DNA from: Molanna angustata
Lineage: Eukaryota > Arthropoda > Insecta > Trichoptera > Molannidae
NCBI GenBank assembly: GCA_963576475.1
Contig: OY754977.1
Coordinates: forward strand, 35,073,872 to 35,137,871
Length of the DNA: 64,000 nucleotides
Direction: 5' to 3'
The notes beneath the pieces were generated by a model, which saw only the letters and a list, made by a program, of their open reading frames with translations, made no database searches and was not told the DNA's origin. The position numbers were made by a program, and so were the translations under genes. Shown in pieces: positions 42,237 to 52,889 of this stretch. Within the stretch, counting starts at the first letter, position 1, and each line of letters begins with the position of its first letter.

Positions 42237-42787
42237 GTGGTGAGCGTGACTTGAGTCATAAAGGGGCCCCTTAATCCCGCATACATGGTCGTAAGCCCAT
42301 GTGGCTCGCCTGTTCTGGCTGGTACTCTGGTCGCCTGTGCTCGTGGGCCTGGATTCATGAATCCAGTGAAACCACGATTGCCTTTCTCTTTTGTATCTTT
42401 GCTACCTTGCATGCAGTCTTTTTCAGTTTACATTATTCTACTATTAGTACATACACACAAATTTTATTATATATGGTATGTGAGTAATCAATGTAGGTAT
42501 TTAATAAAATAATATATTTTTTTTAATTATTTAAGAGCGTTCTACATGCCAGTCACATATAAGGTGGAACTTACTGGGCTGAACACAAATTAAGGGTTTT
42601 TTGCTTGGTTGATAGATGCACAAGCCGTCCCTAATCCACCATATATTTTAATATATTTTCCAATATCTAGATGTATTTTGTAATATTACTGACTTTTCAA
42701 TGTACATACATATGTTAATGACTTATTAAATATTCTTTGCTACCTTTCATGCAGTTATTTTTTCAGTATACATTAGTATGTACTAGT

Positions 42788-42826
42788 AATAAGTGTGTGC
42801 GTACGATTAGTACGCACACACTTATT
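42788..42826. repeat. perfect 16-bp hairpin
   Basis: AATAAGTGTGTGCGTA (42788-42803) and its exact complement (42811-42826) around a 7-nt loop. Confidence 0.9.
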
Positions 42827-43034
42827 TTCTAATATAAGGTATGTAACTAACATTATTAAATAAAATAATATTTTTTTATTTAATTATTCAATATGCCAGT
42901 CACAATATGAGGCGGAACTCGCTATGCTGAAAACCAACTTTTGTTTTTTTTAATAAATATTCTTTTTTATCTCTTTTATTCAAAAATGTCTTGAGAGTCA
43001 CAAAATATTATATAAAAAAATATTTAGTAGAAGT

Positions 43035-43255
43035 ATATTACCTCTATGGTTCGGAGATGTAGAAAATAAACGCCTGACAAAGAAAGTATACAAGGCTGAA
43101 ATGAAATGTAAATGAAATGAACTGAGAGTTGGCATGATCATATAAATGAGATTTTGAAAGATGGTAATTTACAAAGTAAGAATAATAAGAGAGCATGTAT
43201 GATAGAAGAGTCGGGAATTTGGTTCTCTCTAACTTCTCCGGCAATAACAGGTACT
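43035..43255 (+). mobile_element. decayed LINE family A tail
   Basis: 'aaacgcctgacaaagaaagt', 'gagattttgaaagatggtaa' and 'ggttctctctaacttctccg' match 5770-6005 in order, with many changes and deletions. Confidence 0.65.
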
Positions 43256-43264
43256 ATGTCAAAT

Positions 43265-43438
43265 CATTATTTAACTTGCACCCAATAACAAGTTGCCACA
43301 TTCTGGAGACTTACAATACTAATTGTCTCACAGATCCAGACTGAAAATACAATTAAAAAATGTGTCTCCACCGGGAATCGAACCCGGGACCTTTGGATCA
43401 GCAGTCAGATACCTAACCAACTGAGCCACGAAGGTGAT
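43265..43438 (-). mobile_element. tRNA-derived SINE (family B), best copy
   Basis: The minus strand starts with a tRNA-like head: A box TGGCTCAGTTGG (43420-43431) and B box GGTTCGATTCC (43376-43386). It is followed by 'tggagacac' and a body with 'cagtctggatctgtgagac', 'gtctccagaatgtggcaact' and 'tgttattgggtgcaagttaa'. Other copies at 45780-45897, 46116-46272 and 56310-56470 are all on the minus strand. It is not a functional tRNA because the anticodon region and 3' end do not fold. Confidence 0.85.
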
Positions 43439-43604
43439 GGTACATATGTAGCATATTGCACTGTCTTATTTATCAGATCTCGTATCAATTGCAAGCACAT
43501 TAAAATCATGTCAATATGAATAGAAATCAAATTACAGTGACATAAAAATCAATTAATTCCTACCTTCATGTCAAGGTTATTATTGTAGCTGATATTTAGA
43601 TAAA

Positions 43605-43680
43605 TCATACATACATTCCCTCACGGGATTTGCAAAGAGAACTGAATGCCACATTTTTCTATCATGTCACCATAGAATTA
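43605..43680 (-). mobile_element. LINE family A 3' UTR fragment
   Basis: The complement reads 'aaaaatgtggcattcagttc' 'tctttgcaaatcccgtgagg' 'gaatgtatgtatga', matching the family A 3' end including its TATG tail. Confidence 0.7.
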
Positions 43681-43839
43681 TAGTATATTATAATTCTATG
43701 CATGTCACATAACCATTAACATACATTTTCGTCTATTGTTCAAGCTTTGTGCATTTATATCGAAGGCCTGGAAATCTTTGGGGAATTTAGAAAAACTGGA
43801 GACAAGGCGGTTGTGAATTTGAGAGCCGATACATGTTTA

Positions 43840-44060
43840 TTTATTTATTTATTTTGAGTTATAAATACTAGCTATATCTACATTTTTATACATAAACTTC
43901 ATATCTTATATAGAAACATCGTCAAATCAGTACATGTTGTGTGGATTTTTAATCATCACAAATAAATATTAGCTATATCTACACGATTTTTATACATAAA
44001 CTATGACATAAACCTAATATCTTAAATAGAAACATATTCAAATCAATACATATTTTATGC
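43840..44060. repeat. tandem duplication, unit about 110 bp
   Basis: 'aaatactagctatatctaca' to 'aaatcagtacat' is repeated as 'aaatattagctatatctaca' to 'aaatcaatacat', about 85-90 percent alike. Confidence 0.7.
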
Positions 44061-44154
44061 ATTTTAAATCAATAATAATGATGTTCTTTGTCAAACTTTC
44101 GCACGCCTTAATACTCAAAGAGTAGGTATATAATATTACCTACGGATATTAATG

Positions 44155-44275
44155 TCAACTTTGACAGCTCATCCGTCATTCAAAAATGAGAAGTGCGTTT
44201 TCCAAGCTCTAGTACTACAGAGCTGTAGTACATTATGTAACCACACAATGTACCTACTACAGAGCTCTAGTTTTC
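44155..44275. repeat. interspersed repeat with empty MITE site
   Basis: 'gtcaactttgacagctcatc' to 'ccaagctctagt' is the complement of 20710-20775. 'cattatgtaaccacacaatg' followed directly by 'tacctactacagag' is the uninterrupted form of the site filled by the palindrome at 20514-20690. Confidence 0.8.
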
Positions 44276-44374
44276 TGAAATATAAATAAACGTAAGAATG
44301 ATTGAATGATAAATCAATCAATAAATAATTAAATGAATGAATTAATAATAAAATATATCCATAAATGAATGCAT

Positions 44375-44505
44375 CCCTATGTATGAGACGATGCATGGAT
44401 GTAAAGGAAGCCAGGGATGTGTGCAAAAATAGAAGTGTATGGCGCTCGGTTCTCTCTGCTTACCTCGTAAGGAACGTCGCGTTACATTTTGTATGTATGT
44501 ATAAA
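44375..44505 (+). mobile_element. LINE family A 3' UTR fragment
   Basis: 'tatgagacgatgcatggatg' through 'ggttctctctgcttacctcg' to 'tgtatgtatgtata' matches 5920-6040. Confidence 0.85.
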
Positions 44506-44564
44506 TTAATGAATGATCAAAGAAATGTATGAATAATTAAATAAATGAATGATTTATATATAGC

Positions 44565-45040
44565 ACAACCCTAGAAGGGGTGACATTAGAGATCTCAGCT
44601 CAAGCTAAATACCTAGGTCTGATCCTAGATAGAAAACTGAGCTGGAAGCCCAACACGCAGGAAAGAGTACGGAAAGCTACAAATGCACTGTACATCTGCA
44701 GAAAGATCGTGGAAAAACGGTGGGGACTACACCCCAAGATAACCCACTGGATAAGACCAGTCATGATGTACGGAGTGGTGGTATTTGAGACAGAGGCAAG
44801 AAGCTTTGGGTTGTCGTGGTCAAGCGGATCTAGCTTGACGAGATGCAGAAAAGTTCGCAGGCGGGAGTTGCTGGTATCGTGGTAGACGTGACGATGGAGC
44901 AGTAGTCACTTCTCTTGGATGGCTTCTCTGGGAGGTCGATGTTGGCAGAAATCATCGAAGGCATGTTGTCGCTGAAGATTGCTACGTCTATATCCAGAAT
45001 TGGTACTCGCTGGAGATTGAAGTACCGTTCCTTCACGTAA
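44565..45040 (+). mobile_element. LINE ORF2 fragment, post-RT region
   Basis: The frame from about 44565 gives EGVTLEISAQAKYLGLILDR, KLSWKPNTQERVRKATNALY, then WGLHPKITHWI and RPVMMYGVVVFE. This is the 'YLGxxLDxKLxWxxH...WGLxPxxxxWIY...RPxxxYG' region after the reverse transcriptase of RNase H-bearing LINEs. The usual YTA(V/I) between WI and RP is deleted, and the frame shifts after 44800. It is different from the intact LINE at 23287. Confidence 0.65.
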
Positions 45041-45654
45041 ACAATCTGTGATGATGCATTTCGTGGTTTAGACGTTCTCGTGGGCGTTAGCAGTTATGAA
45101 TTCTCACGTCAAAACAAAGTAGGTGTCAGCAGTATTGAATTCTCACAGCGGTGTTATCGCTTGATGTTTATTTTTGCAAGCTTGCACTGTGATGAACGTG
45201 TAGGACGGATTCGTTATCTAATCCACGGTTTACGAAGGCTCACATTACAAAATTTCTAAACATCAACACTGTTCCCACTATAGGTATATATCACGTCGGG
45301 TTCATCAGTTATAGGAATGTGTATCGGGTACCTATAGTGGGAAGATATGAAAACAGCTGAGTTCGTTTACATTGTGTTTATTAATGCGACTGGCCCAAGA
45401 GAATGTTAAATGAGAACTGAATAAGGTTTTGATTGGTGGGGGTATATATAGGCTACTTCGTATACCCCCACACTTCTATGATGATTTAATTGACATAGCG
45501 TCGGCCGACATCGGAGACATTATGACATTCATTAGCCACTCAGGCTGGTTCAAGGGGGATGAGTGAGTGGGAGGACAGCCCCATGTGGTATCACAAAGGG
45601 CCAATTGGCCTAAGTGTGTTCTCCTCAAGAACTACCACCCGCAAAAAAAAAAAA
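45041..45654. other. gene-free stretch
   Basis: A small tandem pair around 'gaattctcac' (45098-45160) and a short inverted pair 'cccactataggta'/'tacctatagtggg' (about 45275-45350). Nothing coding. Confidence 0.4.
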
Positions 45655-45740
45655 ATATATAGCCCAAGCATTTATTTGCTTATTTTAGGGAACGTAGGAA
45701 GATGTATATGTACTTGTTAAACAAGGACATATTCATTTTA
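45655..45740 (+). mobile_element. SINE family A 3' part
   Basis: 'tatagcccaagcatttattt' through 'gggaacgtaggaagatgtat' to 'aacaaggacatattcatttt' matches 6757-6840. The tRNA head is absent. Confidence 0.8.
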
Positions 45741-45779
45741 AATGCTATGCTATGCTTTTCCAAATATTATTCTTCAAAT

Positions 45780-45897
45780 ATTAACAAGTTACCAAATTCT
45801 GGAGACTTGACGTTATTTATCGTCTCACAGATCCAGACTCACACAATTAAAAACTGTGTCTCCACCAGGGATCGAACCCGGGTTCTATTGCTCACGA
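45780..45897 (-). mobile_element. SINE family B copy, head truncated
   Basis: Contains the complement of the B-box region (GGGATCGAACCCGG) and the body words 'cacagatccagact' and 'attctggagact'. The A-box end is lost near 45897. Confidence 0.78.
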
Positions 45898-46115
45898 TCT
45901 GGAAAAATTGAGATACAATAGAAATACAGTTTTCAAAAATGCATTCAGGGATCATCAATCTTTTAAGAAAATAAAATCTATTGTCGGTTTTAAGAGTGAA
46001 ATTGGACATTTGTATGAAAAATGTATATAACAGTAGTAAAATAGCTTCTGTATGGGAAAATTCATATTGAAATTGAATGACTTGTATGTGCTTCTATAGA
46101 TTCATCTAGATCTTA

Positions 46116-46272
46116 ATATTAATTTAACACGCACAATAACAAGTCGCCCCATTATTAATCGCCTCACAGATCCAGACTGAAACATAATAAAAACTGTCTC
46201 CACCAGGATTCGAACCCGAAATCTTTTGCTCAAATCTTTTAGGTATTTACCCAACTGAGCCAAGAAGGTCGA
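46116..46272 (-). mobile_element. SINE family B copy
   Basis: From 'aacacgcacaataacaagtc' to 'aactgagccaagaaggtcg', with the B box as its complement GGATTCGAACC and the A-box region at 46250-46264. Confidence 0.82.
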
Positions 46273-46319
46273 CTTCGACTTCGACCGAACCTCATTTGAA
46301 AAAAAAAAACAAATAATAG

Positions 46320-46370
46320 TCTCACACGTGAACTGACGTACATACAAATGCATTCAGTCAAGTAAAGGAA
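46320..46370. repeat. single diverged unit of the 55-bp satellite
   Basis: 'cacgtgaactgacgtacatacaaatgcattcagtcaagtaa' on the plus strand is the complement of the unit core at 19990-20345. It lies just before an unrelated minisatellite. Confidence 0.6.
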
Positions 46371-46400
46371 TACATCTCTCATATCAGTCTCCTGTCTTGG

Positions 46401-46745
46401 TCGCGCAGTGAATCGCTATCTTACATAGCAATAGTCAATAACGGGTACTGTCGCGCAGTGAACTGCTATCTTTCATAGCAATAGTCAAATAAAAGTCACC
46501 ATCGCGCAGTGAACCTATACCTTTCATAGCAATAGTCAATAACTGTCACCGTCGCGCAGTGAACTGCTATCTTTCATAGCAATAGTCAAATAACGGTCAC
46601 CGTCGCGCAGTGAACTGCTATCTTTCATAGCAATAGTCAAATAACGGTCACCGTCGCGCAGTGAACTGCTATCTTTCATAGCAATAGTCAAATAACGGTC
46701 ACCGTCGCGCAGTGAACCTTTCATAGCAATAGTCAAATAACGGTG
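46401..46745. repeat. 51-bp minisatellite, about 7 units
   Basis: The word TCGCGCAGTGAA starts at 46401, 46451, 46502, 46552, 46603, 46654 and 46705. Because 51 is a multiple of three, the minus strand shows a repeated 17-residue peptide (SLRDGDRYLTIAMKDSS). I see no gene signals around it. Confidence 0.95.
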
Positions 46746-46759
46746 ACTGTCAGGCAGCA

Positions 46760-48250
46760 AACCAAGAACAGTCTGCATTAAGACCACAGCACTCCATAGT
46801 CTCATTAACACAAAAAATTAGAAATCTTATCTTTCTGACATCCGATACAGCGATTTATAAAATATGTAAACAATGTTGATCCTACAACACTAAAAAGTGA
46901 ACTCACTAACATGTACTATTAAGTAGCATAATATATTTCATCAAGATTTGCTATCTCTGTCACATACTCTTAATAGAATAGAAAGAAATGGTGATATTTA
47001 GATCATTTAACAAATTGATTATTCTAAAAACACAAAATTTTGTAATCGTTATTTTTTATTTTATTTAAATCTTGGTAGGTAAAATTGTTGCATTTCATTA
47101 GGGATCCATTCATATCACTGATCCTTCATATGTGTCATCACAATTCTTTTTTAAAATAATGAAATAATAACAAAAGTCGATAAATTATTACTTAAATCAA
47201 ATTATTAATTTATTGAGGTGCAAATTTTCAAATAAAAACCACATAAAAATGTATATTTATTTATTTACTGAAAAACATTCTTAGTTAGACAAGATGTTTT
47301 GTAAACAAAACTGCAAAATTATATAAAAAGTCAAATATATGTATTGAGAATTTTTTTGTATTAAATAAAACAAAAAAGTACTAACCACAATTTAAATTTT
47401 AAAATAGTGATAATTCATTTTTTTTTCATATTTTTATTTGGTAATAACTATATATTATTATTTTTAATTTATTTTAGTTTTGGACACTTGGCTATAAAGA
47501 AAATAATTGTTTTCTTTACAAAAAAACAACAATAGGTATTTACTGACAAAATCAATGGAATTAATACTGTACTGTTCGAATCTATAATTAATATGAATCA
47601 CAAAATAATTCAAATCAAAACATCAAATTATACAATAAAATATTAATAATATTCATAACAATTTCTTAAATTTATCAACGAATATATAATTATATTTGGA
47701 CATAGTTCCACTGTGTAAACTGTTATATTTACTTTCATTACAAAATAATACATTTGTGTGTTTGATATCAGCTAAAATACAAATAAAGAATACTGTGAAA
47801 CACATCATTTATTTTGTTTATTAATACTGAAAAAACACAACAATCGAAAAAAGTAAAAAATACAAAATCAAATATTGTTTTTTTTGTATAGATAATTTTA
47901 CTTATATTTTGAAATATTACGACACTGATGCAGTCTGAAGATTATAATACAAGGTAACAATTGTTGAATAATTTATAATTAAACATAATATTACGACAGA
48001 CGGAAAATTGGACGTCCAGATAAGATATTACAAATATATTAATATAGAAGCATATTATTAACCCTTTTATTGGCAGTAATTGTCTCACTAATACATACAT
48101 ATATTTAGTTCAAGAATCAATTAAAGAAAATATATGCATGATAATATATTATAAACGGTAAAACAAAATCTTATTTTATTTAATTCATAAAGACAACAGC
48201 AATTTCAGCAGTTTTCAATCTGTCGATTGATGCGGCTCCCAAACTGTACA
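46760..48250. other. gene-free AT-rich stretch
   Basis: About 1.5 kb with no ORF, hairpin or repeat that I can defend on either strand. Confidence 0.45.
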
Positions 48251-48257
48251 ATTCCAT

Positions 48258-48403
48258 AATAATTATGATAAATATGAACACACTACAAACAATTTATTCA
48301 ATTTCCGACGACCGTTTCGGTTGATTATGGCCTTATAAGCCGAAACGGTCGTCGGAAATCGAATAAATTGTTTGTAGAATGTGTTCATATTTATCATAAT
48401 TAT
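48258..48403. repeat. long hairpin, arms about 62 bp
   Basis: The left arm ('ataattatgataaatatgaa' to 'cgacgaccgtttcgg') and right arm ('ccgaaacggtcgtcgg' to 'catatttatcataattat') pair with only two or three mismatches around a ~19-nt loop. Possibly a MITE or a hairpin RNA source. Confidence 0.88.
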
Positions 48404-49012
48404 AACAGCAATTGTTAAAGATATTGGGAGAAGCCATTTGTTACAGAAATATTATTATAGAAATCCATAACGATCATTATTAAAACCTTTAGTGGAATGT
48501 TGTCAGAGTTATAAATAATAGCTCTTATGCATTGGCAATATTATCTACCATACCAAATAGATTTATTGATTCTTACTTGTTTTAAAAGTGAACTACCCAA
48601 AAAGAAATATTTTCTAAATCAAATGTTTCTAAATAAATTGAATCCAGTGGTACCTACATTACCAGCCATTGGTAATTTATTAACAGTGTAAAATAAAATA
48701 GGTATTGAAATAATTAAGTATATTTATTGTTGTATGATGAGAAAAATTATGATTACGATAAATTTACTGAAAATAAAAGAGTTATAATTGTCAGTGTATG
48801 ACAGCGGCACACAAGTTACATAACCTCATACCTCATTTCATATTATTTCTGCAATATTAAATGATTGGGAAATTTATACTAAATATAATAATTACAAAAA
48901 AATACAATTTCTTTTTGAAACAGAAACTCTTGAAAACATAATATTATTTGTATCTAATTAATTAAAGTAAAAATTAAATTTGTTTTGATCCAAGATATAA
49001 TAAAAGGAAAAT
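48404..49012. other. gene-free AT-rich stretch
   Basis: No feature recognised. Confidence 0.4.
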
Positions 49013-49020
49013 ATGAAATT

Positions 49021-49438
49021 ACGTATGGTCTGGAAACTATCACGCTAACTGCGAGGACCATACATAAGCTAAAATGCACTCAGAGATCCATGGAAAGGCA
49101 AATGATAGGCGTAAGTCTAAGAGACAAAATTAGAAATGAAGAAATCAGACGCCAGACAAAAGTTGTTGATGTCATGGATCGAGTTGCAAAACTTAAATGG
49201 CAATGGGCAGGTCATGTTGCCAGACAGGGTACGGACAGATGGGCACCCAGAATTCTAAATTGGAGACCATGGGATATGAAAAGGGGAATAGGCCGGCCCC
49301 AGAAAAGGTGGGCCGATGATATTGTCCCTGTCGCTGGAAGCGGATGGGTTCGAAAAGCCCAGAAAAAAGACGAGTGGAAGCTATTAGAAGAGGCCTACAT
49401 CCAGCAGTGGAGAGATGGCTGAGAAAGAAGAGAAGAAG
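49021..49438 (+). mobile_element. LINE family B 3' fragment with target duplication
   Basis: The open frame TYGLETITLTARTIHKLKCT through WQWAGHVARQGTDRWAPRI to EEAYIQQWRDG is about 85 percent like 30260-30667. It ends in a GAAGAAG tail. ATGAAATT flanks it at 49013-49020 and 49439-49446. Confidence 0.9.
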
Positions 49439-49522
49439 ATGAAATTTCTTAGAAAGAAATATTAACCACCACTTTTGTTTGTCAAATTATCTTCACAATT
49501 ACTTGACACTCATTATTGTCCA

Positions 49523-50329
49523 TCGTGTTGATTAGGAGGCAAGTACAGTCTCGAATTAGGCACTAGTTTGTTGCGCTAATGCATTTAAAAACTCGTGTTG
49601 AATTCAAGGCACATGTCCTCCAAATGCACACGGTTTAGCAACGCAAACTGTTCCTGCTAATATGTGTTCAATTCAAGGCAGTTAATTATTGAATATGGAA
49701 TATATATAACCATGAAGTTGGCGCGCTATTTAGTCTGTCACTGTCACATTTGTATTTTGTTCACAGATTATATTATGGTAGTAATAAGCAATTTTGTCTT
49801 TAAGTAATATAGAACTGTTAATGGACATACTTGGTGGTATTTTGGACAATTTTAAAATTGTAAAATACAAAGGAGATAAGGATAATTACCAATGTAAAAT
49901 TCGATGCTATATATCTTGTGACGATAATTACGACGCAAATTGTGTTCTTTTGGATCACTATAATATTTGACGTTTGCACTCTTGTTTCATGAGTACCAAT
50001 CTCATACAAAAAAATTGTCTTAACAAATTTTTATGATGTAATGTAGATTTGTATACATTAATCTATTAAATCAAAAACAATCATACACAAAAAATGCCTC
50101 TAACACAGCCTTGTAACGCTCAATCAATACGCATGGTAAAATTTATAAACTTGTGTACGATTGAAAGACGCGTGCCTTGAATTGAACACATATTAGCAGG
50201 AACAGTTTGCGTTGCTAAGCCGTGTGCATTTGGAGGACACATGCCTTGAATTCAACACGAGTTTTTAAGTGCATTAGCGCAACAAACTAGTGCCTAATTC
50301 GAGGCAGAAATTGCCTCCTAATCAACACG
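49523..50329. mobile_element. inverted-repeat MITE, arms about 160 bp
   Basis: The arm from CGTGTTGATTAGGAGGCAA (49523) to 'caattcaaggca' (49681) recurs inverted at about 50171-50329, ending TTGCCTCCTAATCAACACG. The ~490 bp centre has no coding sequence. No convincing target duplication is visible. Confidence 0.85.
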
Positions 50330-50384
50330 GAAAGCCGTATGGTAAATACGCAGCCCAGTCTAACTGCTTCGTATTAATGAAAAC

Positions 50385-52122
50385 GGTAATTGTTTACAAG
50401 TACAGTCCGTGGCCGATCCCAATAATTTTTACATCAATAGAAAGATAAACGTAAATATATTATGGGAAAAATAAAAACTTTTGGCAGTAAGGCTTGGAAA
50501 AATTATAAAAAATAAATGAATGGACAAACCCATTACAATTTGTTAGTTTTCTGACACAATTTGAATATCCCAAACTCACCGCTAGATGACAATTCTGCCT
50601 CCAAAATACTACGAGCGGCTAAATATTGCGCATACCTCCCACTCTACCGCTATAGTGTTGCCATAATTTTATTTAAATAAATGCCATGTAATAATAATAA
50701 TTTTATTTTCAATAAAATTCATGTTATACCTATGGCAAGGTAATATTTAGCCTTGAAAAATTGTCAATCTGTCAATCAGAAATTATACTCTAAAATACTC
50801 TACTACTCTAGTTTCTACTGAAATACTCTAGTTTTGATTAAAATGTATAGGAAAATTGGCAAAAAATATGGAATTCTGTTATCGATCGGAATATGTTCGT
50901 CAGGTTGACATGAATATTATGTTCGTAAATGGATGAATATAACGGCTGCAAAAACCGAGCAGACCCGAAATTTGGCGAAACGCTGTTAAGCAAAATCAAC
51001 AAATTCTTTATAACCACGTACCTAAGTAAAAGTATGAAAAAAAAACAAAAAGTAGAGAGTTTTCACTTTATTGTGAGTTACTGATATAATTATAGGAAAC
51101 CATAGGACTACGAACATACGCGGAAGGGACGAAGCGACCGAAAGGGCAGAGGGACCGAAAGGGCGAAGGGATGGAGGGACCAGGGACAGATGGGCCGAAG
51201 GAACGAATATATTCTTCTTTGATTATTACAATAACTTCCAAGTTGACCTGAAATTGTTATATCGGATTAGTCATAAGTTGAGAAACTTTCAAAAAAACTA
51301 AACATTCAATAAAATTTAATAAACCATAAAAAATGTTCTTTGAGCAATAACTATAAATGATATGATTTTGTTGATAGTAAATTTATCAAGGATCATTTTA
51401 TTCTTCACAATTCTTATGTATCGTACGTATGGTTTTCTAATAATTTATTGTACTATCCGCGGTACATTCTATGAAGATGACAGTGGACCATAAAATACTT
51501 TTTCTACTTTGACGTTGTACATTTGACAGTTCCATATATCATTGCCACAGGTATAACAAGAATTTTATTTTAAATAAAACTATTTATTATGGAATGGCAA
51601 CATTACTAGTAGCGGCAGAGTGGGGGGTATGTGTTATATTTATCCGCTCGTAAAATACTAGCGTATTGAAAGCAAATTATAATCAATAATAAAATCGCAA
51701 TTTGCCACATTCACACTTGTGGTATCACACACCAGTCGCAATAATAACTAACCTAACTAACTTATTCGGACCAAACTTTTGTATATATGTACTGAACTGC
51801 ATTAATTATCAAAATAAAATAAAAAATGGAGTCACAATTTTTTCAAGAAAAGAAAATGTGAGTTTTATTTAAATAAGTTGTAATATAATTGTATTGCGCT
51901 AGTGGTCAAGTCTGGTGGTGAATTTTGGAAACATGAGTAGTCGGGAAATCAACCATTTTTATTATGGATTCCTTCATACATATTTCGAAACTTTATTTTA
52001 TTTTTTAAAGCATTACCGCCAATAGTTTTTATTTTTCTCGTAATATATACACGTGCGTTTATCTATCTATTGTTATTAAATATTATTGGGATCGGCGACG
52101 GACAGTACTTGTAAACAATTAC
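50385..52122. mobile_element. 1.7-kb foldback-like element with nested inverted blocks
   Basis: The outer block 'ggtaattgtttacaagtac...gatcccaataat' (50385-50428) is inverted at 52078-52122. An inner block 'ctaccgctatagtgttgcca' to 'aaatactacgagcgg' (about 50605-50660) is inverted at about 51585-51655. Arms contain indels. No transposase is visible. It begins about 55 bp from the previous element. Confidence 0.7.
51112..51207. repeat. purine-rich GGGACNGAA-type minisatellite
   Basis: Irregular repeats of 'gggacgaag', 'gaccgaaaggg' and 'gagggaccgaaagggcgaag' fill about 95 bp in the centre of the foldback element. It is strongly G+A biased against AT-rich surroundings. Confidence 0.75.
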
Positions 52123-52659
52123 CATATAAACATTCTTCGTTGCGGAGAAGTACCTTTTCATTTTGTTATACAACACACATTAACATGTTTTAAAAATATA
52201 TACATATATATATATTTGGTATTAATCAATTAGTATAATAAATATAGCTTTGAAGCACCAATAATGAAATGCCACACTTTCCTATTCTGGCAACTCTATT
52301 ATTAACACTATTTATTATTCTCCCTGAAAATTCTTCACTTTCCACAAAATAGAAATAGCTTTAATTTGTAAATTATAAAACAGGTGATATTACATATTGT
52401 TAGATACACCTCTATTATTTGATATTGCCATTTCAGAGAACATTGATTCACACTTTCAATTATTAATATTTAACTATTAAAATATCTTCATATTTCTATA
52501 CCCTGTCTACTATCCTAATATTGCAGATTTAAAATATAAAATATTATGATACTTCCAAGAAGTTTCTGTTTGCAAAATATGTTCATTATAAAATACTGTC
52601 AATCGAAAACTTTTACACTAACAAACAATTGAATAAACTGTGTATAGGGTGTTTCAACA

Positions 52660-52884
52660 GGATAATCTAGTCTTCACACCATTTTTGTAAACCTAACCTA
52701 CAAAAGTTTGGTAAAAATAGGTTGGTTATGTTTGTTTGTAGTTATAATTGCGACTGACGTGAGCCAGTTGCATTATATATTAAAAAAAAGTAACTAAAAT
52801 ATTAAAATAAATGACTAATTTGGTATTTTTACCAAACTTTTGTAGGTTATGTTTAAAAAAAATGGTGTGAAGACTAGGCTATCC
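52660..52884. mobile_element. 225-bp inverted-repeat MITE
   Basis: GGATAATCTAGTCTTCACACC (52660 onward, one residue shown beyond the core) pairs with the complement ending at 52884, and 'cctacaaaagtttggtaaaa' pairs with 'taccaaacttttgtagg' further in. The centre 'gcgactgacgtgagccagtt' also resembles the complement near 51730. Confidence 0.72.
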
Positions 52885-52889
52885 GTTTC

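Larger units (their letters stand above)
41600..42950. repeat. segmental direct repeat, two good copies and partial ones
   Basis: A block with 'acatgccagtcacatataag', 'gtggaactcactgggctgaa' and 'gatagatgcacaagccgtcc' occurs at about 41690-41890 and 42510-42715, about 820 bp apart and roughly 90 percent alike. Shorter pieces recur at 40355 and 42890. The unique DNA between the copies holds the retroelement fragment at 41961-42236. Confidence 0.75.

Noticed and set aside
43370..43436. Functional tRNA gene
   Set aside because: The A and B boxes are present but the acceptor stem and anticodon arm do not close, and the sequence continues into a SINE body shared by three other copies.
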